This document shows positions 1-5,894 of a stretch of 8,602 nt of DNA, in pieces (the first letter of the stretch is position 1; each line of letters begins with the position of its first letter). The stretch is from Ignavibacteria bacterium (lineage in GTDB: Bacteria > Bacteroidota > Ignavibacteria > Tepidaquicellales > OLB5): contig JAUQWT010000330.1 of the NCBI GenBank assembly GCA_030835005.1, positions 1 through 8,602 on the forward strand. The letters are read 5' to 3'. Made by a program: the position numbers and the translations under genes. The notes under the pieces are model-generated. The model was not told the origin of the DNA and searched no databases. It saw nothing but the letters and a program-made list of their open reading frames with translations.

Positions 1-1
1 G

Positions 2-214
2 CTTGTAATAAATCTGCCTGCTCCGATAACAACGGGGAGCAATTCAAGAAACATAACGGTACTTGTCAATCCAAGCTTATGGTTCACAAGCGGCGGTAAC
101 TTCTTAGATCCAAGGAATTCAGGCAATGAGAATCAGATAGACGACAATCTGAAGAATTCCTTCAAAAGAGCATTCAAAGATGACAATAAGGACGGATTAC
201 CCGATGATAATTAA
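2..214 (+). CDS. C-terminal fragment of a secreted or lipoprotein paralogue of the protein at 3882-4571
   Basis: An open frame enters from the left edge and stops with TAA at 212-214, leaving 70 visible residues. I do not recognise a named family. The visible part ends in an EF-hand-like calcium loop, DDNKDGLPDD, with the DxNxDGxxD spacing seen in dockerin and thrombospondin type 3 loops. From the WF pair onward, the last ~42 residues align without gaps to the C-terminus of the lipoprotein at 3882-4571, with about half the positions identical (WF, G, LxP, GN, ID, NSF, AF, DxNKDGxPD). The two are therefore paralogues, and this one was probably also exported and lipid-anchored, though its N-terminus is outside the window. 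Calcium binding is inferred from the loop only. A rho-independent terminator follows 62 bases after the stop. Confidence 0.8.
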   Translation, partial: LVINLPAPITTGSNSRNITVLVNPSLWFTSGGNFLDPRNSGNENQIDDNLKNSFKRAFKDDNKDGLPDDN

Positions 215-232
215 CAGAGCTTGCCTGTTAAT
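210..232. repeat. Inverted repeat TTAACAG/CTGTTAA overlapping the stop codon
   Basis: TTAACAG (211-217) and CTGTTAA (225-231) are perfect complements separated by seven bases, and A210/T232 extends the stem to eight pairs. The repeat overlaps the TAA stop of the upstream gene. There is no following T-run, so it is not a classical terminator. The same two heptamers recur in the opposite order at 336-357. A more degenerate inverted repeat, GTTAATAACCG (227-237) with CGGTTAATTAAC (254-265), overlaps it. Confidence 0.45.
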
Positions 233-275
233 AACCGAAGATACCATGGGGGACGGTTAATTAACATTGCTTCAT

Positions 276-311
276 GAGGCTTCTTTCAGGTGGGGAGGAA
301 GCCTCTTTTTT
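276..311 (+). terminator. Rho-independent terminator of the left-edge gene
   Basis: GAGGCTTC (276-283) pairs with GAAGCCTC (298-305) as an eight-base GC-containing stem around a 14-base loop. Six T residues (306-311) follow immediately. It lies 62 bases past the stop codon of the left-edge gene and isolates that gene from the regulator promoter downstream. Confidence 0.9.
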
Positions 312-335
312 AAAAGAAAAGATTGAGACACATGG

Positions 336-357
336 CTGTTAAAAGATATATTAACAG
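336..357. promoter_or_regulatory. Palindrome CTGTTAA-N8-TTAACAG, candidate operator for the TrmB-like regulator
   Basis: CTGTTAA (336-342) and TTAACAG (351-357) form a perfect 7-bp inverted repeat with an 8-bp spacer, so half-site centres are 15 bp apart. It sits about 36 bp upstream of the putative -35 box at 393. TrmB-family regulators bind palindromic sites near the genes they control, and autoregulation is common among HTH proteins. Use of this site by the product of 452-1312 is inference. Confidence 0.4.
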
Positions 358-392
358 TAACTTAAACAAGACAAATATACTTCAAATAGGAC

Positions 393-421
393 TTGACATA
401 CGTGCAAAATAATATTATCAT
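393..421 (+). promoter_or_regulatory. Sigma70-like promoter for the regulator/propeller operon
   Basis: TTGACA (393-398) is a perfect -35 hexamer. TATCAT (416-421), five of six matches to TATAAT, follows after a 17-base spacer. Transcription would start near 427-430, giving a leader of about 24 bases before the ATG at 452, with AAAGGA (433-438) as a possible but distant ribosome binding site. It lies downstream of the terminator at 276-311. Confidence 0.6.
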
Positions 422-451
422 TGCCGTAGTTAAAAGGACGGCAAACATTAA

Positions 452-1312
452 ATGAAAGAAATAGTTAAAAATTTAGAAGCTCTGGGATTCACAAATTACG
501 AGTCAAAAGTATTTTGTGTACTGTTTGAGGGAAACCTGATGACAGCAAGCGATATAGCCAAAAAGGCTGAGATCGCAAGATCATCTGCGTATGACATCCT
601 TAAATCATTCACCGAAAAAGGAATATGTAATGAAATCCACACCAGCTCAGTTGCGAAGTATGAGATAATTGATCCAAAGGTGGTTCAGGATAAGATCGAG
701 AAAGAGATACACGACTCATACAAGATGAAAACAACAAGATTGAAAGATTCTTTTGACCAGCTCACTCCACTTTTTAAAGCAAAGGAACTTGAGGGAGAAA
801 AAGTCGATGTTGAGCTCATCAAAGGTTTCAACAAACACCGTTATGCAAAGTTCATGCAGCTTTGGCATGATTCAGAAAAAGAACTCCTGCTGATGAATAA
901 ACTGGAAGGACATGTTGACAGCACTACAGATGAATTTGCAAGGAACTTTGTTAAAAAAGGCGGAGTAGTTAGATCTCTTTACGAGGCAAATTATGATTTT
1001 AAGATCAAAGTTGAGGGCCAGTGGCAGACGATCACACCGGGTAAACTTGTTGATTTTGTAAACGAACTTCAGGATGACGGAGGCGAGGTAAGGCTTACTG
1101 ATAAGATATACCAGAACGTGGCAATATTTGACCGTAAGGTTGTATTTATCAGTTTAGTTGATCCCACAATATCAAGATACAATAGAAGCGATATAGTGGT
1201 CAAGAATCAGAATTTCGCGGAATCAATGGCCTTATTTTTTGAACAATCATGGCAGAAAGCTTTTACTGCCGACGAATTCAGGAATAAATTTATAGAACAA
1301 AAGGGGAATTAG
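452..1312 (+). CDS. TrmB-family HTH transcriptional regulator
   Basis: This 286-residue protein has the two-part layout of TrmB regulators, a family best known from archaeal sugar and metabolic control. Residues 1-70 form a winged helix: an LGFTNYESKVF segment, then TASDIAKKAEIARSSAYDIL (31-50) as the helix-turn-helix, then EKGI leading into the wing. A charged, probably coiled-coil linker follows (about 75-115). Residues 118-275 match the TrmB/PLD-like effector domain, including VRLTDKIYQNVAIFDRKVVF and the terminal FFEQSW segment. The ligand cannot be read from the sequence. The ATG is preceded by AAAGGA 13 bases upstream and by a strong promoter. The stop lies eight bases before the secreted propeller gene, so the two are probably co-transcribed and the regulator may control its neighbour. 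The family call is firm; the target is inferred. Confidence 0.85.
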   Translation: MKEIVKNLEALGFTNYESKVFCVLFEGNLMTASDIAKKAEIARSSAYDILKSFTEKGICNEIHTSSVAKYEIIDPKVVQDKIEKEIHDSYKMKTTRLKDSFDQLTPLFKAKELEGEKVDVELIKGFNKHRYAKFMQLWHDSEKELLLMNKLEGHVDSTTDEFARNFVKKGGVVRSLYEANYDFKIKVEGQWQTITPGKLVDFVNELQDDGGEVRLTDKIYQNVAIFDRKVVFISLVDPTISRYNRSDIVVKNQNFAESMALFFEQSWQKAFTADEFRNKFIEQKGN

Positions 1313-1320
1313 GGAAAAAA

Positions 1321-3360
1321 TTGAATAAAGTATTCAAAATATTAACAGCCTTCGTGTTTTTTATGTATAGCGCTATTGCCTTTTCTCAAGCATATACCTG
1401 GGAAGGATTAGGAACAGGCCTTAACAATGGTACAAACGGCGATATATATGCAGTAACATCGTTCAACGGAAAAATTATAGTTGGCGGCTTATTTACACTC
1501 GCGGGCGGGTCAGTAGTTGTAAGCAATATTGCCCAATACGATCCGGCAAATGATACATGGAGTGCACTTGGAAGCGGAACCAATGGAGAAGTGCGCTCAC
1601 TTGCAGTTTACAATTCCGAATTGGTCGCAGGCGGAGCGTTCACACAGGCAGGCGGAAACAACATTCTGAATATTGCCAGATGGAACGGATCGGCATGGCT
1701 TGGACTCAACACCGGTGTAGATGGTGAATGCTCAGCTCTTATGGTATTTAATGGTGAGCTTGTTGCAGGCGGAGAAATGAGTAATGCGGGCGGAGTTCCG
1801 GTAAATAACATAGCAAAATGGAACGGCAGCGTTTGGAGCGCACTTGGAAGCGGGGCAACGGGCGGCAGCGGAAACAGAGTTTCGGCACTAACCGTCTATA
1901 ACAGTAATCTGATAGTTGCAGGCAGGTTTACTAATGCGGGCGGACAATCATCACAGCATATTGCAGGCTGGACCGGCGCTGCATGGTTCCCCATGAGCAA
2001 CATCACTAACGAAAGATTATTTGCAGTTGGCGTACATAACGGGCAGCTTTATGCAGGCGGCAGGTTTACTTCAATTGGAGGGATATCTGCAAGATACATA
2101 GCACGATGGAACGGCTCAAGCTGGTTTGACGTTGGCGGCGGATTAGAAGACGAAGTTGAGGCAATTGCATCATATAAAGGTGAGTTGGTAGTTGCCGGTA
2201 ATTTTGATTTTGCGGGCAGCGGGACAAACAAAATTTTTGTAGATAACATCGCAAAATTCAACGGCACAAACTGGCAGAGCATGCTTACCGGAATGAACGA
2301 CCGCGTGAACGCACTGCATGTTTTTGAAGGGTCCGATACAACCCTATTTGCTGCAGGTGAGTTTACTTCTGCAGGCGGCAAATGGTGCTACCATACTGCA
2401 AAATGGGGTTTATTCAACACCAGTTCGATCAGCGGCAAAGTCCAATATGCCGATAATAACGATTCAGTAATGACGGGGACAGTCAAAGTTGTCAGAATGG
2501 ATGTCAACTCAAGACAGATAATTACAATTGATTCCGCCAGGATAATTAACGGTAATTATACAATTCCCAGAGTACCAAAAAGAGACAGCACATTAAGAGT
2601 AATAGTATTTCCTGATGACGAGCTTGATGGCGGACTTGACACATTCTTTGTGCCGACATATTATCCTTCGGCAATTGACTGGCCGGGAGCATCAGTATTG
2701 TACGCAAACAATAATCTGACAAATATTGATATCAGGGTTATCAGACGTACAGCTCCCCCGCAAAACGAATCGGGAACAGGAATCATAAGCGGAAAAATTT
2801 ATCTGAATGTTCTGCCGCCAAACAACCTGCCCGGTAATGTTTTTCCTTTTCTTGCCGGAACAGTTATTTATCTGAAGAGAGACACCAGTTTTGTAAAATA
2901 TTCTGTTAGTAACGATTCACAGCGATATTCAATACCGGGCTTATCACAGGGAACTTACAACGTAAGAGTAGTGAGACTTGGTTACGAGATCAAAGATACG
3001 AACGTAATTTTGGGAGCTCAGAACATTGATTCTGTGAATTTCCATCTTGATTCGCTTAACGTTATCAGCGCTATTGCGATAAACAACTTTGTCCCAAAGA
3101 ACTTTGAGCTGAGGCAGAATTATCCAAACCCGTTTAACCCCGTAACAAAGATCCGGTTCTTGATAAAAACAGCAACGTTTGCAGAACTGAAAGTGTTCAG
3201 TGTGCTTGGCCAGGAAGTTGCAAGCTTGCTGAAAGAAGATCTAAGGCCGGGCGAGTATGAGGCAACTTTCAATGCGGTTAACTTTCCAAGCGGAGTGTAT
3301 TTTTACAGGCTGCGAACTGAAGATTTTTCAGAAACCAAAAAAATGGTATTAATAAAATAG
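1321..3360 (+). CDS. Secreted seven-repeat beta-propeller protein with T9SS type A sorting domain
   Basis: This 679-residue protein is exported and probably cell-surface attached or released by the type IX system. Residues 1-22 are a signal peptide with likely cleavage AFS/QA. Residues 25-363 hold seven ~45-residue repeats of the form VxALxVYNGxLVAGGxFTxAGGxxxxxIAxW followed by NGSxWxxLGSG, resembling the Rax2/kelch-like propeller families. Residues about 370-477 and 488-575 each begin ISGK and look like carboxypeptidase-regulatory or transthyretin-like beta-sandwiches. Residues 597-679 are the sorting domain, from LRQNYPNPFNPVTKIRF through VFSVLGQEV and GVYFYRL to MVLIK. The start is TTG: it gives a complete signal peptide and has AGGG (1311-1314) six bases upstream, whereas the next ATG (residue 15) would destroy the signal. 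No enzyme motif is visible; adhesion or glycan binding is a guess. A T9SS must be encoded elsewhere. Confidence 0.92.
   Translation: MNKVFKILTAFVFFMYSAIAFSQAYTWEGLGTGLNNGTNGDIYAVTSFNGKIIVGGLFTLAGGSVVVSNIAQYDPANDTWSALGSGTNGEVRSLAVYNSELVAGGAFTQAGGNNILNIARWNGSAWLGLNTGVDGECSALMVFNGELVAGGEMSNAGGVPVNNIAKWNGSVWSALGSGATGGSGNRVSALTVYNSNLIVAGRFTNAGGQSSQHIAGWTGAAWFPMSNITNERLFAVGVHNGQLYAGGRFTSIGGISARYIARWNGSSWFDVGGGLEDEVEAIASYKGELVVAGNFDFAGSGTNKIFVDNIAKFNGTNWQSMLTGMNDRVNALHVFEGSDTTLFAAGEFTSAGGKWCYHTAKWGLFNTSSISGKVQYADNNDSVMTGTVKVVRMDVNSRQIITIDSARIINGNYTIPRVPKRDSTLRVIVFPDDELDGGLDTFFVPTYYPSAIDWPGASVLYANNNLTNIDIRVIRRTAPPQNESGTGIISGKIYLNVLPPNNLPGNVFPFLAGTVIYLKRDTSFVKYSVSNDSQRYSIPGLSQGTYNVRVVRLGYEIKDTNVILGAQNIDSVNFHLDSLNVISAIAINNFVPKNFELRQNYPNPFNPVTKIRFLIKTATFAELKVFSVLGQEVASLLKEDLRPGEYEATFNAVNFPSGVYFYRLRTEDFSETKKMVLIK
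1393..2409 (+). repeat. Seven tandem propeller-blade repeats in the secreted protein
   Basis: Repeats begin at residues 42, 91, 137, 187, 233, 279 and 329, each with a (V/L)xAVxxxxGxLxxGGxFTxxGG core. Repeats 1-6 also carry the closing W..LG.G strand. Repeat 7 stops at TAKWG, and its missing strand is supplied by YTWEGLGTG at residues 25-33, the usual circular closure of a propeller. The repeats have diverged enough that the DNA copies are not near-identical. Confidence 0.8.
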
Positions 3361-3433
3361 CCAGAGCTGTTTTTCCGCAGTTCCGGTTCACAGGGAATTT
3401 TAGAATTTAATTTACAATAAATCATAACGTATC

Positions 3434-3440
3434 AAGGGGG
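3434..3440 (+). promoter_or_regulatory. Strong Shine-Dalgarno AAGGGGG deciding the 49-codon ORF
   Basis: AAGGGGG lies eight bases before the ATG at 3449. It is the best ribosome binding site in the window, since most neighbouring starts have a weak one or none. It is the main reason to treat the short ORF as translated and to prefer this ATG over the in-frame ATG two codons later. Confidence 0.7.
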
Positions 3441-3448
3441 ATAAAGTT

Positions 3449-3598
3449 ATGGGAATGCATGATGTAATAACTTCATCAATTAAAAACATTTTTTTTGCAA
3501 TTCTGGTAGTAGTGCTTGCAGTGCCAATACTGCTTTCGTTGCCTGGCTTTTCGGGGTTTGTGATGAATGCACTCACTATAATTGGATTCGGAGAATAA
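3449..3598 (+). CDS. Small hydrophobic membrane protein, 49 residues
   Basis: The ORF runs from ATG 3449 to TAA 3596-3598. After a short polar start (MGMHDVITSSIKN) comes a strongly hydrophobic stretch, FFAILVVVLAVPILLSLPGF (residues 15-34), long enough to span the membrane, then a second moderately hydrophobic piece ending in GFGE. There is no SPase cleavage site or lipobox, so it should remain in the inner membrane. The AAGGGGG at 3434-3440 is ideally placed. It sits 88 bases after the propeller gene and six bases before the next small ORF, with no competing gene in the gap. I do not recognise a family and assign no function. A single-pass accessory subunit and a toxin-like small membrane protein are both possible. 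Confidence 0.6.
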   Translation: MGMHDVITSSIKNIFFAILVVVLAVPILLSLPGFSGFVMNALTIIGFGE

Positions 3599-3604
3599 AG
3601 ACGG

Positions 3605-3814
3605 GTGAGCTTAAAATCTAAATGGGAACGCGCCCCATACAGGAACAACAGCGCTTATACATGGCTGTTTATTAAGGGCAGAATGCTGATAGTAAACGAT
3701 CCGTCGGATCATAAATCCATCAGGAATTCACAGGAAGATACCCGCAAACGTTATAGCGGAACGAAAATAGTGAAAGAACTGACAAGGGTAAAATCCCGTT
3801 ATCACGGTATATAA
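3605..3814 (+). CDS. Small basic protein, 69 residues, unknown
   Basis: The frame runs from GTG 3605 to TAA 3812-3814, starting six bases after the 49-codon ORF. The close spacing suggests translational coupling, with GGAG (3590-3593) inside the previous ORF as a possible but distant ribosome binding site. The product is rich in Lys and Arg (about 16 against 6 acidic residues), with a central aromatic and hydrophobic patch (AYTWLFIKGRMLIV, residues 17-30) and a charged tail. There is no signal peptide or convincing transmembrane segment. The composition would suit nucleic-acid binding, but I recognise no family. It fills an otherwise empty gap and does not shadow another gene, which favours a real gene; the GTG start and lack of homology recognition lower confidence. 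Confidence 0.4.
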   Translation: MSLKSKWERAPYRNNSAYTWLFIKGRMLIVNDPSDHKSIRNSQEDTRKRYSGTKIVKELTRVKSRYHGI

Positions 3815-3881
3815 ATATTGAAGAATAAAGAATATCTAGCAGGAACAAAAAACTGAACGCTTCAATAATAAAGTGAGCATT

Positions 3882-4571
3882 ATGAGCATAAAATTTTTTA
3901 GAGCCGCAGTTTTCTCAATTGTAATTTCAACCGTTATAATTTCTTTGCCTGGGTGCGATGAGAACGGGGGTATACTAATTCCGAGCGGATCCACAGATCT
4001 TTCGATGAACCTGAAAGTGAGCGACGCAACAAGCTCAGGAAACCTGGTTGTAACTGATGCCAAAGCTCTTGTGACAGATCTGCAGTATGAACGGGAAAGA
4101 GACGGAAGGGACCAGCTTCATCATCCCGGGCCTTACGTAATAAATTTTGTACTTACCGGCAGTCTTAAGGAACTGATGCACGGGTATATTGTAAGGGATA
4201 TATACACGAAAGTAAAATTCAAGCTGCATAAAGCAGGAGAAACGGAAACGATCCCGGATCCTGAATTCAGGGAGGGAACGGCAGAGAGCCAAAGATACTC
4301 GTTTATAATAAGAGGAACATATAACGGTACACCGTTTGTATATAAATCAAAGCAGGAAATGAATGCTGTAATTGCGCTCAACAAATCTACTAATATTGAC
4401 CAGAAGAATATGAACCTGACCACAGTGTTCAATAAGAACTCATGGTTCAAAAATGGTACAGCTGTATTAAATCCAAATGATGCAGGTAATGCTTCTTTGA
4501 TAGATGCAAGTATTTTAAATTCATTCATTAACGCTTTCCAGGACAACAATAAAGACGGCCAGCCGGATTAA
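3882..4571 (+). CDS. Lipoprotein of unknown family with C-terminal EF-hand-like loop
   Basis: From ATG 3882 this is a 229-residue lipoprotein: a basic start, a hydrophobic core and the lipobox LPGC, after which the mature chain begins Cys-Asp-Glu. In-frame GTG 3873 adds three residues and is equally possible; neither has a clear ribosome binding site. The body is probably beta-rich, with segments NLVVTDAKALVTDLQYE, YTKVKFKLHKAG and RYSFIIRGTYNGTPF. It recalls DUF4382-type surface proteins, but I would not assign that family. The C-terminus carries WF, a GNxxxIDxxxxNSFxxAF block and a final DNNKDGQPD calcium-loop motif, shared at about 50% identity with the fragment at 2-214. The pair flanks the regulator/propeller genes. 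It is followed by a rho-independent terminator. Acidic residues after the Cys could favour surface display in Bacteroidota; that is inference. Confidence 0.8.
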   Translation: MSIKFFRAAVFSIVISTVIISLPGCDENGGILIPSGSTDLSMNLKVSDATSSGNLVVTDAKALVTDLQYERERDGRDQLHHPGPYVINFVLTGSLKELMHGYIVRDIYTKVKFKLHKAGETETIPDPEFREGTAESQRYSFIIRGTYNGTPFVYKSKQEMNAVIALNKSTNIDQKNMNLTTVFNKNSWFKNGTAVLNPNDAGNASLIDASILNSFINAFQDNNKDGQPD

Positions 4572-4618
4572 CCGCTGCCGGATTAAAATAAGATAATAAT
4601 TTTCTCCTCTAATATCCC

Positions 4619-4656
4619 AGGGGGTTTGGCTGTAAAAGGTTGAGCCCCCTTTTTTT
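4619..4656 (+). terminator. Rho-independent terminator after the lipoprotein gene
   Basis: AGGGGG (4619-4624) pairs with CCCCCT (4645-4650), extended by T-A and G-T pairs inside, and T4650-T4656 gives the U-tract. It works only in the plus direction; on the minus strand no T-run follows the hairpin. It separates the plus-strand genes from the convergent methyltransferase gene, whose stop codon overlaps its T-tract. Confidence 0.9.
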
Positions 4657-5833
4657 ATTTGATTTTTTGACAGTGATAAAAAAGCTTCTTTTTGTTATTA
4701 CCGGAAGTGAAGAAAAGGTAATCTTCACCGCCATCTGAGATTTTGAAAACCCGCCGAAGGTCTTCAGCAATTTCAGGAAAATTACGGCGTGCAACATTAG
4801 CTTTGGATATATGGTTTACTTTCAGGTAGTTTCTTACTGCAGATTTTCCGAAATCAAATTTTGAAATCACTTTGAAACTTCTCCCGAAAAAATTTTTTAT
4901 GAACTTATTTGAGGTCAGAAAAATCCCGTTATTGCTTATGCCCGAAATCTCATTTTTCAAAGCATACTGATGAGCTAATCCTGATTTTATAAGACTAGGT
5001 GAAGGTTCATAGAAGAAATCCCCATTCTCATTTATATCAAGCTTTGGCTCATTTAAAGATATCCCCGAAAAAACCATATCTTCTTTACCCGGCATTAACC
5101 CCACTGCATATATTTCTGTCTTCCCATCATGATTGCGTTCAAGCAATACGAGAATTTCTTTTACTTCACCATCAAGCGAGATAACCCGGACCTCACGGAT
5201 TCCACGAAGAGCTCTATAAACGTATGAAATATCAATTAATGGCGAAAGCTTAAGCAGTATTTTGTGAGAAATTTCAAACATACGGTCAAGCATTAACAGC
5301 ACAGGGGGAGAAGAATTTTCTAATAAAACAGAACGTTTGCCTGTTGTTCTGCGGTCAGCATCAATATAAATAAGCGAAGCTTTAATGTTAGATTTGATAA
5401 ATTCTTCAGCAGAAGAATCAATACGCAGTATGTTACTTAACCCCATCTTTACTAAATTAGCCCTCACCAGTTCATTCAAAGCAGTATCGTTATCTATCGA
5501 AACAACAGAGCCAAACGAACCGGAAAAGGCAATATCATCTATGCCAAGACCGCCGGAGAGATCAAGAAGTACATCACCCTTAAACAAACGTGCTTTGTAA
5601 TGGGCAAGATGCTCGGAGCTGGATTGTTCATAGCTTTTTGCGGTCAGGAAACAACCATGAGAAGTGAAAACGGGCAGCTTTTTTGCTGCTTTCGGGTAAA
5701 CACTTAACTGTTCCGAGATAAGCATGTAGTGTTCGGGGAATTTTTTCTTAAGTACTAGCGAATTTTTGCCCGAATATTCTTCCAGCAAAGATTTCAAGTT
5801 TAGATTTAATAGAGTATTTTTGTATTCAGGCAT
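4655..5833 (-). CDS. Class I SAM-dependent methyltransferase with THUMP-like C-terminus (PG_1098 family)
   Basis: A 392-residue protein matching the Bacteroidota family typified by Porphyromonas PG_1098. Residues 1-85 form the family's N-terminal helical region. The Rossmann core carries SAM motif I, LLDLSGGLGIDD (89-100), the acidic SAM-ribose residue in SIDND (112-116), and the motif IV position IDADRR (157-162). KLSPLIDIS (195-203) and VRVISLDGEVKEILVLL (215-231) are strongly family-typical. Residues about 325-390 are the THUMP-like tail, including VARRNFPEIAEDLRR and GGEDYLFFTSG. THUMP-like domains suggest an RNA substrate, but the substrate is not known to me. Where relatives usually read DPARR, this one has DADRR. 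The ATG has no obvious ribosome binding site. It diverges from the beta-lactamase gene across 58 bases. Confidence 0.88.
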   Translation of the reverse strand: MPEYKNTLLNLNLKSLLEEYSGKNSLVLKKKFPEHYMLISEQLSVYPKAAKKLPVFTSHGCFLTAKSYEQSSSEHLAHYKARLFKGDVLLDLSGGLGIDDIAFSGSFGSVVSIDNDTALNELVRANLVKMGLSNILRIDSSAEEFIKSNIKASLIYIDADRRTTGKRSVLLENSSPPVLLMLDRMFEISHKILLKLSPLIDISYVYRALRGIREVRVISLDGEVKEILVLLERNHDGKTEIYAVGLMPGKEDMVFSGISLNEPKLDINENGDFFYEPSPSLIKSGLAHQYALKNEISGISNNGIFLTSNKFIKNFFGRSFKVISKFDFGKSAVRNYLKVNHISKANVARRNFPEIAEDLRRVFKISDGGEDYLFFTSGNNKKKLFYHCQKIK

Positions 5834-5894
5834 TCAGATTTACTGCAATATTTAAAAATCCATTTTACAAATAAAGACTAAATAAAATCTGATG
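5831..5894. promoter_or_regulatory. Divergent promoter region bounded by an inverted repeat over both start codons
   Basis: CATTCAGATTT (5831-5841) and AAATCTGATG (5885-5894) are inverted copies, with one extra T in the left arm. Each arm contains the start codon of one divergent gene. The 43 bases between the arms are AT-rich and must hold both promoters, but I find no convincing -35/-10 pair on either strand. Neither start has a Shine-Dalgarno sequence. The symmetry could be an operator or a coincidence. Confidence 0.35.

Noticed and set aside
452..1312. Recent transfer of the TrmB gene from an archaeon
   Set aside because: Base composition and codon use look like the neighbours and the promoter is bacterial sigma70-like. 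TrmB-domain proteins also occur in bacteria, so nothing here shows a recent event.
1386..2381. Minus-strand open frames of 62-110 codons inside the propeller gene
   Set aside because: They are antisense shadows of a repetitive Gly/Asn/Ala-rich gene, low in complexity and without starts, signals or family features.
3412..3648. Minus-strand 78-codon frame opposite the 49-codon ORF
   Set aside because: It has no ribosome binding site and no recognisable domain. The opposite strand has a strong Shine-Dalgarno sequence and a clean transmembrane protein.
4035..4549. Minus-strand frames of 85 and 138 codons over the lipoprotein gene
   Set aside because: The plus-strand frame has a lipobox and a paralogue-conserved C-terminus, so these are shadows.
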